The notes below the pieces were generated by a model. It was given only the letters and a program-made list of their open reading frames with translations, was not told the DNA's origin and did not search any database. A stretch of 64,000 bases of DNA from NCBI RefSeq assembly GCF_001443045.1, contig NZ_LKPJ01000003.1, forward strand, positions 82,810-146,809, given 5' to 3'. Origin of the DNA: Burkholderia ambifaria. GTDB lineage: Bacteria; Pseudomonadota; Gammaproteobacteria; Burkholderiales; Burkholderiaceae. Positions 27,928-39,277 of this stretch are shown here, piece by piece; the first letter of the stretch is position 1; every line of letters starts with the position of its first letter. Position numbers and translations under genes: made by a program.

Positions 27928-29334
27928 CTACGTGTTGGTTGAGGCGGCCGGCGCCGCGATGCGCGCCACCGGCAGGCGCAGCACCGCGCGCGTGCCGCGG
28001 CCGGAAGCGCCGGCCGGGCGGCTGTCCGGCGCGGCTGCCGCTCGTTCGGTCGTGCGCCGGCCCGACGCGGCAGCGGCGTGACCGTTCGCTCCGCCACCGG
28101 CGCGACCGTTGCCGATCGCCGCGCGCGGCGTGACATCGGACAGCTCGATCTCGCCGCCGAGGCGCACTGCCGCGCTGAACGCAAGGTACAGGCCGACCCC
28201 GTGCCCGCCCTGCGTGCTGTCGACCGGCATCGCGCCGAGCGATTCGCGCAACGCGGCCGGAATGCCCGGGCCGTCGTCGCATACTTCGAATTCGATCTGG
28301 TCGCCCGCCCGCTCGTTGTGCGCGAGCTTCGCGGCCAGCGTCACGCGGTGCGGGCTCGCCCGTGCGGCGTTGTCGAGCAGGATCGTCAGGATCTGGCCGG
28401 CCGCGACCGTATCGTCGAGCGCGACGCCCGACGGGCGCGCGCCGAGCAGCTCGAACTGCACGTGCGGATGCCGCAGGCGCCAGTGCTCGACGAACGTGTC
28501 GAGCCAGTCGTCCACCGGCTGGCGGCTCGCCGGCGCGCTCGCGCGGCTGCGCAGGCGCGCGAGCGCCGACGTGCAGAGCGTCATCTGTTCTTCCAGCACC
28601 TTCAGGTCGGCCTCGTAGCGCGCCAGCCCCGGATCGGCGCGTGCCGCGTCGCGCAACTCCTCCGCGAGCATCGCGATCGTCGACAGCGGCGTGCCCATCT
28701 CGTGCGCGACGGTAGCAGCCTGCACGCCGAGCGCGACCGCCCGCTCGTCGCGCAGCAGGTGCGCCTGCGCTTCGCCGAGCGCCGAGTCGCGCTGGCGCAG
28801 CGCGTTCGACATGCGCGCGACGAACCATGCGATCAGCCCGACGCTGACCATGAAGTTCGCCCACATCCCGGTGCGGTAGTAGTCGAACAGGTTCGCCGGG
28901 TTGTCCATGTTGAGCGGCACCGAATCGAAGCCGAGCGCCGCGTAGCACGCGACGGCGAACGCCGCGAGCCAGATCATCAGGTGCCACGGCAGCACGGCCG
29001 CCGCGATCGCGAGCGACGGCAGGTACAGCGACACGAACGGGTTGGTCGTGCCGCCCGACAGGAACAGCAGCGCCGACAGCGCGCCGAGGTCGACCCACAG
29101 CTGGCCGAGCAGCTCGAAATTGGTCTCGGGCCGCGCGCGCAGCACGCGCACCCAGGTCAGCGCGTTGAAAACGATTTCGAGCGCGATGACCATCAGCATC
29201 GCCGGCAACGGCAGATGCACGCCGAAATAGGTCTGCACGACGCCGATCGTCACGAGCTGGCCGATGATCGCGAGATTGCGCAGCCAGAACAGGTGGCTCA
29301 GGTTGACGCGCCCGGTGGTGGTGATTCGTTGCAT
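27928..29334 (-). CDS. regB: RegB/PrrB-type redox sensor histidine kinase
   Basis: Membrane histidine kinase that senses respiratory redox state. 468 residues: six hydrophobic segments within residues 18-175, including the ubiquinone-binding GGTTNPF motif (94-100) diagnostic of RegB; H-box ATVAHEMGTPLSTIAML with His211; a cysteine in MTLCTSALARLR (Cys254), in a position similar to the redox-active cysteine of RegB; N-box ILLDNAARASP and G-box CDDGPGIP / GGHGVGLYLA. A Gly/Ala/Arg-rich low-complexity insertion (about residues 400-450) separates the ATPase core from the last strand, unusual for the family. Pairs with the response regulator immediately downstream. Confidence 0.92.
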   Translation of the reverse strand: MQRITTTGRVNLSHLFWLRNLAIIGQLVTIGVVQTYFGVHLPLPAMLMVIALEIVFNALTWVRVLRARPETNFELLGQLWVDLGALSALLFLSGGTTNPFVSLYLPSLAIAAAVLPWHLMIWLAAFAVACYAALGFDSVPLNMDNPANLFDYYRTGMWANFMVSVGLIAWFVARMSNALRQRDSALGEAQAHLLRDERAVALGVQAATVAHEMGTPLSTIAMLAEELRDAARADPGLARYEADLKVLEEQMTLCTSALARLRSRASAPASRQPVDDWLDTFVEHWRLRHPHVQFELLGARPSGVALDDTVAAGQILTILLDNAARASPHRVTLAAKLAHNERAGDQIEFEVCDDGPGIPAALRESLGAMPVDSTQGGHGVGLYLAFSAAVRLGGEIELSDVTPRAAIGNGRAGGGANGHAAAASGRRTTERAAAAPDSRPAGASGRGTRAVLRLPVARIAAPAASTNT

Positions 29335-29355
29335 CCGAGCAGTTTACCCGTTTAG

Positions 29356-31637
<2,282 letters not shown>

Positions 31638-32269
31638 CGGAAGACCAGGCCACACCGTCCCGCCCGCGCCCGAAACCGGGCGAGCGGCGCGTGATGATCC
31701 TGCAGACACTCGCCGCGATGCTCGAGGCGCCCAAGCCCGAGAAAATCACGACCGCCGCGCTCGCGGCCCGGCTCGACGTGTCGGAAGCAGCGCTCTACCG
31801 GCATTTCGCCAGCAAGGCGAAGATGTACGAAGGGCTGATCGAGTTCATCGAGCAGGCGCTGTTCGGACTCGTCAACCAGATCGTCGCGAAGGAGCCGAAC
31901 GGCGTACTGCAGGCGCGCACGATCGCGTTGACGATGCTCAATTTCGCCGCGAAGAACCCCGGGATGACGCGCGTGCTGACCGGCGAGGCACTGGTCGGCG
32001 AGGACGAGCGGCTCACCGAACGCGTGAACCAGCTGCTCGACCGGATCGAGGCGACCGTCAAGCAATGCCTGCGGGTCGCGCGCACGGAAGCCAGCGCGCC
32101 GCAGGACGGCGCCGCACCGTTCTCGCTACCGGCCGACTACGATCCCGCCGCCCGCGCGAGCCTGCTCGTCAGCTACGTGATCGGCCGGTGGCACCGTTTC
32201 GCGAAGGGCGGGTTCCAGAAGCCGCCCGGCGAGCAGGCCGATGCGCATTTGCGGTTGATCCTGCAGTAA

Positions 32270-32790
32270 CGCTCGAGACGCCGACGTGCGCGCCATCGAG
32301 CGTCGCACACGCTTGGTCACACGCGTCGACGCCCAGGCGCCGAATCCGCGCTAGCCGTGGCACATGGCATGGCCTCGCCTGTCCACGCTCGCGGTACTGA
32401 CAGCCGGAATCGGCGCGGGGCTCATATCCCGAGCACGCCGTCATTAATTCGCCATCCTTAATACATTCCTACCTGAACCGGCGCCGAAGCGCGCTGCATC
32501 CACCAGACAGCCTCTCGATCCTTGCAGCGCCCCCGCAACGTCGACGTCTCGGCACGTGTGTGCGGCATGCGAGTCACGTCCCCTGACGATTCTTAAAAGA
32601 AATTTAGTACTCGACCTACGTGAAAGCCAGTCGACTTAGAGATTGTCCCATTCTTTCGAATGGCTTACTCGGGAACAATATCACCTGTTTCCCGCAGCTG
32701 CTGCCGCCCCGTAGCAGCGATGCGCGACAGCGCGATGGAAACGTCCGTGCGTCGTCTTTCGACGCGAGGCCCTTACTAATAGGTACGTAA
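32270..32790. other. Promoter region of the fimbrial operon
   Basis: 521 bases without a gene. From about 32580 the sequence turns AT-rich (cttaaaagaaatttagtac), unlike the preceding core DNA, marking the start of the accessory block. An inverted repeat ccattc-tttc-gaatgg lies at 32648-32663. No invertible-element repeats of the fimS kind were seen. Individual promoter hexamers were not assigned. Confidence 0.45.
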
Positions 32791-33333
32791 ATGTCCAAAA
32801 AAGCACTTTCCATTCTGATGGCGACAGCAGGTCTCCTCGCCGCTGCCTCGTCGGCTCAGGCAGCTGACGGCACGATCACGATCACCGGCGAAATCACCGC
32901 CCAAACCTGCAACATCTCGGGCGACGGCGGCGGCAAGGATTTCACCGTCACGCTGCCCACCGTGTCGACGTCGGCGCTCTCCGTGCCGGGCTCAACGGCC
33001 GGCCGCAAACCGTTCCGTATCGCACTGTCCAACTGCTCGCCGAACTCGGGCAATGCGTCGGTGTACTTCGAACCAGGCACGACGGTCAACGCGCAAACCG
33101 GCCAGCTGTTCAACTCGACGGGTAATGCGAAGAACGTCGAGGTCGGCCTGCTGAACAAGGACGGCTCGAACATCAAGCTCGGCGCAGCCCAGGCACAGCA
33201 GAACTCGCAAACCGTGCCGATCTCGGGCGGCGCGGCAACCCTCGACTACTACGCGCAATACGTCGCGACCGGCGGCGCCTCCACCGCAGGCACGGTCGGT
33301 ACGTCGGTCATGTACTCAGTCTCGTACCAGTAA
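32791..33333 (+). CDS. fimA: Type 1 fimbrial major subunit (FimA-like)
   Basis: Secreted pilin polymerised by the chaperone/usher pathway. 180 residues with a Sec signal peptide (MSKKALSILMATAGLLAAASSAQA, cut near residue 24). The mature protein begins with the donor strand DGTITITGEI; the conserved disulphide pair lies in AQTCNIS and ALSNCSPN; the C-terminus ends in the beta-strand MYSVSYQ with the penultimate tyrosine recognised by the chaperone. It resembles the second pilin at 38348 very closely along its whole length. First gene of a chaperone/usher cluster. Confidence 0.92.
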   Translation: MSKKALSILMATAGLLAAASSAQAADGTITITGEITAQTCNISGDGGGKDFTVTLPTVSTSALSVPGSTAGRKPFRIALSNCSPNSGNASVYFEPGTTVNAQTGQLFNSTGNAKNVEVGLLNKDGSNIKLGAAQAQQNSQTVPISGGAATLDYYAQYVATGGASTAGTVGTSVMYSVSYQ

Positions 33334-33435
33334 CCCGGTCCCCCGACCGGCGGCCCGTGCACCGCAAAGCTGCAGCGGTGAGCGGGCCGCACCGGACCAA
33401 CTGTAAATATGATCATCTGTAAGGAGAACTCGGCG

Positions 33436-34200
33436 ATGGGTATGCCAATGAACTGGCGCTTGAGCGTGGGCGCCGCAGCGCTGGTCGCGTCGCTTTCCGG
33501 CATGGGTACGGCGGACGCAAGCGTCGTGATCGGCGGAACGCGCGTGGTCTATCCGGAAAAGGAGCGCGAGGTAACGGTCAAGCTGACCAACGAAGGCGAT
33601 CGTCCGTCGCTCGTGCAGGCCTGGATCGACGACGGCAACGCGAACGCGCTGCCCGACGAATCGAAAGTGCCGTTCATGCTGACACCGCCGTTGTTCCGCC
33701 TGGATCCGAAGAAAGGCCAGAGCCTGCGACTGATCTACACGCAGGAACCGCTCGCACAGGACAAGGAAACGCTGTATTGGCTCAACGTGCTCGACGTCCC
33801 GCCGCAGGCCGCGGACGACGCCAATACGCCGAACCTGCTGCAACTCGCGTTCCGCTCGCGCATCAAGCTGTTCTTCCGCCCGGCCGCGCTGCAAGGCATC
33901 GCCGACGAGTCCGCGGAAAAGGTGACCTGGAATTTCGCACCGAAAGCCGGTGGTGGCTATGCGCTGCAGGCGAAGAACCCCACGCCTTACCACGTGACGT
34001 TCACCAAGCTCACCGTCAAGTCCGGCGGCACGACCTGGACCGACGACAAGGGCGGCATGGTCAAGCCTGGCGCGACCGAGCAGTTCGACGTCGGCAACGT
34101 GCAATCGATGCCGGGCGCACCGATCGAGGTCGATTACACGTTCCTCAACGACTACGGCGCGGGCATCGAAGGCAGCTACGCACCGAAGAAAGCGCACTGA
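33436..34200 (+). CDS. Periplasmic fimbrial chaperone (PapD-like, FGS type)
   Basis: Periplasmic immunoglobulin-fold chaperone that delivers pilins to the usher. 254 residues from the ATG at 33436, preceded by AAGGAG 9 bases away; earlier in-frame ATG is poorer. Signal peptide to about Ala27 (SGMGTADA). Domain 1: SVVIGGTRVVYPEKEREVTVKLTN holds the conserved Arg, and the G1 strand region ends in TLYWLNVLDVPP with a short F1-G1 loop (FGS type). RSRIKLFFRPAAL holds the conserved subunit-anchoring Lys. Domain 2 ends in DYTFLNDYGA. Lies between pilin and usher genes. Confidence 0.93.
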   Translation: MGMPMNWRLSVGAAALVASLSGMGTADASVVIGGTRVVYPEKEREVTVKLTNEGDRPSLVQAWIDDGNANALPDESKVPFMLTPPLFRLDPKKGQSLRLIYTQEPLAQDKETLYWLNVLDVPPQAADDANTPNLLQLAFRSRIKLFFRPAALQGIADESAEKVTWNFAPKAGGGYALQAKNPTPYHVTFTKLTVKSGGTTWTDDKGGMVKPGATEQFDVGNVQSMPGAPIEVDYTFLNDYGAGIEGSYAPKKAH

Positions 34201-34313
34201 CGCCACCCAGGCATTCCTGACTCAATCCGTCGCTGATCGACGGCGCTCAATCGCGCCGGCGCTGGCAGACTGTCGCTCGCAATATGACGATGCGGCATTA
34301 ATTTATCGAATTC

Positions 34314-37007
34314 ATGCGAGCGAATCATCAAAATCAACCGCTGGAAGCCACCGCACGTTTTGCGCTCAAGCCGAGCTATCTGCTCGTCATGGCGACGCTC
34401 GGCGGCTGGGCGGCCGGTGCGCAGGCTGCCGACACGACGGCCGCCTCGGCGGGCCGTTTCGACGTCGCGCAGGTTCAGTTCAACGATACGTTGATGATGA
34501 AACCGCGCGGCCAGCGGCTCGACCTCGATCGCTTCGCGAAAGGCAATCCGGTGCCTGCCGGCGACTACCTGGTCGACCTCTACGTCAACGAAACGTGGAC
34601 CGGCCGCTCGACGGTGCGCTTCGACGCAACGGCAGGCGCGACCGACGCGACGCCGTGCTTCGATCGCACGCTCGTGAGCCGCCTCAACCTCGACGACCAG
34701 GCGCTGACCGACGTCGCGCGTGCCGAGCTGGCGCGCGTGCAGGCCGGTGAATGCACGACTGTCGACAAACTGGTGGGCGGCGCGACGGTCGAATTCGACA
34801 TGTCGGAGCTGCGGCTGAACGTGAGCATTCCGCAGGCCGCGTTGCTGCGCAATCCGCGCGGCTACGTGAGTCCGGAACTGTGGGACAGCGGCGTGACGAG
34901 CGCGACGCTCAAGTACAACGCCAACGTGTTCCGCAACACGTCGTCGGGATACGAAAGCACGCAGGGATACGTCGGGTTGAATGCCGGCGTCAACGTCGCG
35001 AACTGGCATTTCCGGCACAACGGCACCTACACCGCGCAAACGCAGGGCGACAACCGCTACCAAAGCCTCAACACGTACGTTCAACGCGACCTGCCGGCTT
35101 GGCGCAGCCAGTTGAAGATCGGCGAGACCTACACCGACGGCACGCTGTTCGACAGCGTGGGCATGCGCGGCGTCACGCTCGAGACGGACGACCGGATGCT
35201 GCCCGATTCGATGCGCGGTTACGCACCCGTGGTCCGCGGCATCGCAACGAGCAACGCGCACGTCTCGGTTTCGCAGAACGGCGCGGTGCTGTACGAAACC
35301 AACGTCGCGCCGGGGCCGTTCGAGATCAACGACCTGTACGCAACCGGCTACGGCGGCAACCTGCTCGTCACGGTCACCGAGGCCGACGGCAAGACGCACA
35401 GCTTCACGGTGCCGTATGCGGCCGTCGTGCAATCGCTGCGTCCGGGCATCTCGCGGTTCGGCGTCGCGCTCGGGCAGTTGCGCGAGCCGCAGCTCGAACG
35501 CCATCCGAATTTCGCGCAGGCCACTTATCAGCGCGGCATCAACAACCTGATAACGGGCTACGTCGGCGCGATCGTCGCGGAGAACTACCTGGCCGGGCTG
35601 GTCGGTGCGGCACTCAATACGTCGTTCGGCGCGTTCGCCACCGACGTCACGCATGCGAGCGCGCGTATTCCGGGCGCCTCCGCAACGACCGGGCAAAGCG
35701 TTCGCGTCAGCTACAGCAAGTCCGTCGAGGCGACCGGCACGAACGTCGCGGTCGCCGCGTATCGTTACTCGTCGCGCGGCTACTGGACCATGCGCGACGC
35801 GATGTATGCCCGCGAGCTCGCGGCCAAGGGCAACGATACAAACAGCGTCTACCGGCAACGCAACCAGGTCCAGCTGACGCTCAATCAGACGCTCGGCGAA
35901 AAGCGCGGCAGCCTGTTCGCGGTGGGCTCGACGGTCAACTACTGGAATCACCCCGGCACGACGACGCAGTTCCAGCTTGGCTACAACAACAGCCTGCGCG
36001 TCGCCGGCCTCAACCTGAGCTACAACCTGTCGGTCTCGCGGCAACGCGACGGCTCCACCGGCCAACTGAGCAACCAGGTGTACGCGAACGTAACGGTTCC
36101 GCTCGGCCGACGCTCGTATGCACCGACGCTGAGCGCGAGCGTCGCACGCAACAGCCAGGGCGGCACGACCGCCCAGACGTCGCTGACCGGCACCGTCGGA
36201 AAGTCCAATGCGTTCTCGTACGGCGTCAACATCAATTCCGGCGGCGGCGCGACGTCCGGCGGCGGCAATGCGCAGTATCGCAGCCCGTTCGCAACGTTCT
36301 CCGGCAGCGCGACCGGCGGCAGCGGCTACTCGAGCGTGTCCGCCGGCGTATCGGGCGCATTCGTCGGTCACGCGGGCGGCATCACGCTCACCAACGATCT
36401 CGGCGACACCGCCGCGATCGTCGAGGCGAAAGACGCCGTCGGCGCGCAAGTCACGAACGGCACGGACGTGCGGATTGACGGGCGCGGCTACGCGGTGCTC
36501 CCGTATCTGACGCCGTACAAGATGAACACCGTCGAACTGGATCCGAAGGGCATCCCGACCGACGTCGAAATGCTGACGACCAGCCAGCAGGTCGCGCCAC
36601 GTGCAAATTCGGTCGTGAAGCTCAAGTTCGGGACGGTCAGCGGTCGCGCGGTCCTGCTGACGATGCGCCAGCCTGATGGCTCGCCGGTACCGTTCGGCAG
36701 CGCCGTCATCGACGCAGGCGGCAAGACCATCGGGATGGCGGGACAGGGCGGCAAGTTGTTCGCCCGCGGCCTGAGCGACACCGGCACCCTGACGGCGAAA
36801 TGGGGCAATCGCAAGACCGAAGTCTGCTCCTTCAGTTACCAACTGCCTGTCAAGCACAGCAAGAGCGACGTGTACACGCGTGTCGAATCGACATGCGACA
36901 ACGCTGCAGCGTCGCATAACGCCGCCGCAACCGATGCACGGGAAGAGACCGATGATTCGATCGATACCGTTGGCGCGAAGCTTCCTCCCGGCAACGGTTC
37001 GCACTAG
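34314..37007 (+). CDS. fimD: Outer-membrane fimbrial usher (FimD-like)
   Basis: 24-stranded outer-membrane channel that assembles and secretes fimbriae. 897 residues, normal length. Signal peptide to about residue 39 (GGWAAGAQA). N-terminal periplasmic domain starts FDVAQVQFNDTLMM with PAGDYLVDLYVNETWTG; the barrel contains RGVTLETDDRMLPDSMRGYAPVV-type sequence (residues about 285-305) and the plug; the C-terminal domain has TVSGRAVLLTMRQPDGSPVPFG and the disulphide pair (EVCSFSYQLP). No ribosome site is clear before the ATG. Same direction as the chaperone, 113 bases downstream. Confidence 0.95.
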   Translation: MRANHQNQPLEATARFALKPSYLLVMATLGGWAAGAQAADTTAASAGRFDVAQVQFNDTLMMKPRGQRLDLDRFAKGNPVPAGDYLVDLYVNETWTGRSTVRFDATAGATDATPCFDRTLVSRLNLDDQALTDVARAELARVQAGECTTVDKLVGGATVEFDMSELRLNVSIPQAALLRNPRGYVSPELWDSGVTSATLKYNANVFRNTSSGYESTQGYVGLNAGVNVANWHFRHNGTYTAQTQGDNRYQSLNTYVQRDLPAWRSQLKIGETYTDGTLFDSVGMRGVTLETDDRMLPDSMRGYAPVVRGIATSNAHVSVSQNGAVLYETNVAPGPFEINDLYATGYGGNLLVTVTEADGKTHSFTVPYAAVVQSLRPGISRFGVALGQLREPQLERHPNFAQATYQRGINNLITGYVGAIVAENYLAGLVGAALNTSFGAFATDVTHASARIPGASATTGQSVRVSYSKSVEATGTNVAVAAYRYSSRGYWTMRDAMYARELAAKGNDTNSVYRQRNQVQLTLNQTLGEKRGSLFAVGSTVNYWNHPGTTTQFQLGYNNSLRVAGLNLSYNLSVSRQRDGSTGQLSNQVYANVTVPLGRRSYAPTLSASVARNSQGGTTAQTSLTGTVGKSNAFSYGVNINSGGGATSGGGNAQYRSPFATFSGSATGGSGYSSVSAGVSGAFVGHAGGITLTNDLGDTAAIVEAKDAVGAQVTNGTDVRIDGRGYAVLPYLTPYKMNTVELDPKGIPTDVEMLTTSQQVAPRANSVVKLKFGTVSGRAVLLTMRQPDGSPVPFGSAVIDAGGKTIGMAGQGGKLFARGLSDTGTLTAKWGNRKTEVCSFSYQLPVKHSKSDVYTRVESTCDNAAASHNAAATDAREETDDSIDTVGAKLPPGNGSH

Positions 37008-37071
37008 GAAACTCGGCATTCCCCGAATGCCTGTCCAGGCGGAATGTCACCCAATGCAAAACGGAAAGACC

Positions 37072-38100
37072 ATGCTCAAGTATCTGCTGATTACCACGCT
37101 CTGTATCGCTGGCTCGATGTATTCAGTCGCCAGTCAAGCGCAAATTCCAAGATGCTATAACGACGAAACGGGTGCCGATTATCAGCGCAGCTTCTCTTTC
37201 GGCACTGTCCTTGTCCCGAGCGACGTACCTGACGGCACGGTTTTGGCGACAACGACCCTGACGATGCCATATCGATGCGACGCGAATACTACTTCGCCCT
37301 ATGGATATTCGTTTTACTTCATGAACAATCAGCGGCCCACCGGCATTCCCGGCGTTTCGTATGTTCTGACCAGCTTGCCCGCGCCGGAATCCCTGGGGCT
37401 GCGCTTCACCAATCTCGAGACCGGAGAGGTCATGATGGTCTATAACGGCGCAACGCAGGATTGGGCACCGCCTCATACAACGACGAAACCGATTGAAGGC
37501 CGATACCGAATCAAGATCGAACTGATCAAGGCCAGCGATCGCATTTACAACGCGGTCATCCCGAACGGTAGCGTCGGCATATGGCAGATAGGCGCACAGA
37601 ACCGGGCTCGTCCCACGTACGGATACAAGTATCAGATCTATTGGAATGAAGCCGGCAAAGGAAAGCTGGTCATCATGCCGAAGACCTGCACCGTCACCAC
37701 GCCGGATATCAGGTTTCCATTGCCGCCGGTGGCCGCGAGCAAGCTCGGTACAGTGGGCATGACCGCGGGCGATACCGGATTCAACATCGGATTGAATTGC
37801 AAGTCCGGATCGAACGTCTACGTGACGCTGACTGATTTGACGAACCAGGGCAACACGGGAAATCAACTGACGCTCACGCCGGATTCGTCGGCGCAAGGCG
37901 TGAAGCTGCGCATTTTGAGAAATGGACAGCCCGTCGGCTACGGTCCGGATTCGGCCGCCATCGGCAACACGAATCAATGGTATGTCGGCCCGTCCGCAAC
38001 GCTTAGCAACATTCCGCTGACCGCGCAATATATCGCGACCGGCAAGGTGTCCAGTGGAACGGTGAAGGGGGTCGCTACATTCACGATGAGTTACCAGTAG
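37072..38100 (+). CDS. Fimbrial tip adhesin (two-domain, FimH-like)
   Basis: Predicted receptor-binding tip subunit. 342 residues from the ATG at 37072 (MLKYLLITTLCIAGSMYSVA), preceded by GGAAAG; an ATG at 37054 is an alternative. Signal peptide to about residue 24. The N-terminal half (about 25-195) has no pilin pattern and would be the lectin domain (TLTMPYRCDANTTSPYG, SFYFMNNQRPTG). The C-terminal half is a pilin domain with CTVTTPDIRFPLPPV, NIGLNCKSGSNVYVTLTD and the closing GVATFTMSYQ strand. Base composition is clearly more AT-rich than the flanking genes, suggesting separate acquisition. Receptor unknown. Confidence 0.85.
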   Translation: MLKYLLITTLCIAGSMYSVASQAQIPRCYNDETGADYQRSFSFGTVLVPSDVPDGTVLATTTLTMPYRCDANTTSPYGYSFYFMNNQRPTGIPGVSYVLTSLPAPESLGLRFTNLETGEVMMVYNGATQDWAPPHTTTKPIEGRYRIKIELIKASDRIYNAVIPNGSVGIWQIGAQNRARPTYGYKYQIYWNEAGKGKLVIMPKTCTVTTPDIRFPLPPVAASKLGTVGMTAGDTGFNIGLNCKSGSNVYVTLTDLTNQGNTGNQLTLTPDSSAQGVKLRILRNGQPVGYGPDSAAIGNTNQWYVGPSATLSNIPLTAQYIATGKVSSGTVKGVATFTMSYQ

Positions 38101-38347
38101 TCGCAGCACGCCGAACGGCACAGTAATTCGGTAGTACCGGTCGCCGGGTAGCGCGGAGCGACCGATACTCACTGACGGCCATCGCCCGATCGATGGTCGA
38201 ACGACCTTCCATTTTGCAGTCCTTATAGATGCATCGGAAGGTTGGCTTTCGGACCAAGTCGGATGCCGCCCGCACGACCTGTCATGGCAGGTGAGCGACC
38301 TGATGACGAAGTCCATTTTTTTCTCAACCAGTACCAGAGGATTTGAT

Positions 38348-38890
38348 ATGAAGCTCGCACTCTCCAGCATCGCAGCACTCGCCGTCGTTGCCGCAGCAAC
38401 CCTGCCCACCGTGGCACACGCCACCGACGGCACGATCACCATCAACGGCCAGATCGGTACGCAGACCTGCACGATCAACGGCAACGGCACGGGCGGCAAG
38501 GACTTCACCGTCGCACTGCCGAAGGTGTCGACGTCGTCGCTCGCCAGCGGCGGCTCGACGGCCGGCCGCACGCCGTTCAAGATCGGCCTGACGAACTGCT
38601 CGCCGGCAACCGGCAACGTCTACACGCACTTCGAACCGGGCACCACGGTCAACTCGACCACCGGCCAGTTGTTCAACGCAACGGGCACTGCGAAGAATGT
38701 CGAAGTCGGCCTGCTCAACGGCGACACGAGCAACATCGGCGTAGGCAAGGCCGATGAAAATTCGAAGACGGTCGCACTGTCGAACGGCGCTGCAGAGCTG
38801 CCGTATTACGCTCAGTACGTCGCGACGGGCGGCCCGGCAGGCCAAGGCACGGTGAACACCTCGGTGATGTACTCGATCATGTATCAGTAA
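38348..38890 (+). CDS. Second fimbrial major-subunit paralogue
   Basis: 180-residue pilin with signal peptide MKLALSSIAALAVVAAATLP and more, cut near residue 25 (VAHA). The mature region starts DGTITINGQIGTQTCTING, has the paired cysteine in GLTNCSPATG, the FEPGTTVNSTTGQLFN segment and the end strand MYSIMYQ. It matches the first pilin (32791) position by position over most of its length, so the two are duplicates separated by the assembly genes. ATG preceded by AGAGGA. Having the paralogue at the operon's far end could allow alternative shaft subunits. Confidence 0.9.
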   Translation: MKLALSSIAALAVVAAATLPTVAHATDGTITINGQIGTQTCTINGNGTGGKDFTVALPKVSTSSLASGGSTAGRTPFKIGLTNCSPATGNVYTHFEPGTTVNSTTGQLFNATGTAKNVEVGLLNGDTSNIGVGKADENSKTVALSNGAAELPYYAQYVATGGPAGQGTVNTSVMYSIMYQ

Positions 38891-38932
38891 AGTCCGAGAG
38901 CCGGCGCGCGTCCCGTGCGCCGGATCGTCACA

Positions 38933-38954
38933 GGGGCGCGGGGGCGCGCGCCCC
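38933..38954 (+). terminator. GC-rich hairpin after the fimbrial operon
   Basis: Eight-base-pair stem ggggcgcg / cgcgcccc with a 6-base loop, 43 bases after the second pilin stop and followed by ttcccc. A weaker stem (ccggcgc / gcgccgg) precedes it. Probable end of the fimbrial transcript; the U-tract is poor. Confidence 0.4.
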
Positions 38955-39277
38955 TTCCCCGGCATCTTCGGCGAACCAACGCGCCATCGATCCGCATGCC
39001 GACGGCATTGTCGTTCGACTAGTCGGCACTGCACCTCGCCTCTTTCAGGATCCCCTTACCAACCAAGCCGGAAACGCTCACGCCGAGTGACTCGCAATGG
39101 GTCAAAGACACACCCCAACGCCTGCAATCATTCAGACAGTCGGTTCCGAAGCACTATCGCGCCTCACGTGTCCTCCATGCCGCCCGTCGGTCTCTTCCGA
39201 AAATTCGAACTCGTCCAATATCCAAAATCACTCAATAAAACTACTTTTCACCTGTTCAAGACAAAAAAGGTGATCCG
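38955..39277. other. Leader region of the autotransporter gene
   Basis: About 320 bases becoming steadily AT-richer toward the autotransporter start (ctcaataaaactacttttca). It probably contains that gene's promoter and leader. No repeat or RNA gene recognised. Confidence 0.4.

Noticed and set aside
32580-32790. Invertible phase-switch element ahead of the fimbrial operon
   Set aside because: No paired inverted repeats at suitable distance and no recombinase gene nearby; only a 6-bp hairpin.
34176-37019. 947-residue open frame on the minus strand opposite the usher
   Set aside because: Mirror of the usher gene's codon bias, with no domain pattern; the usher itself has full-length family features.
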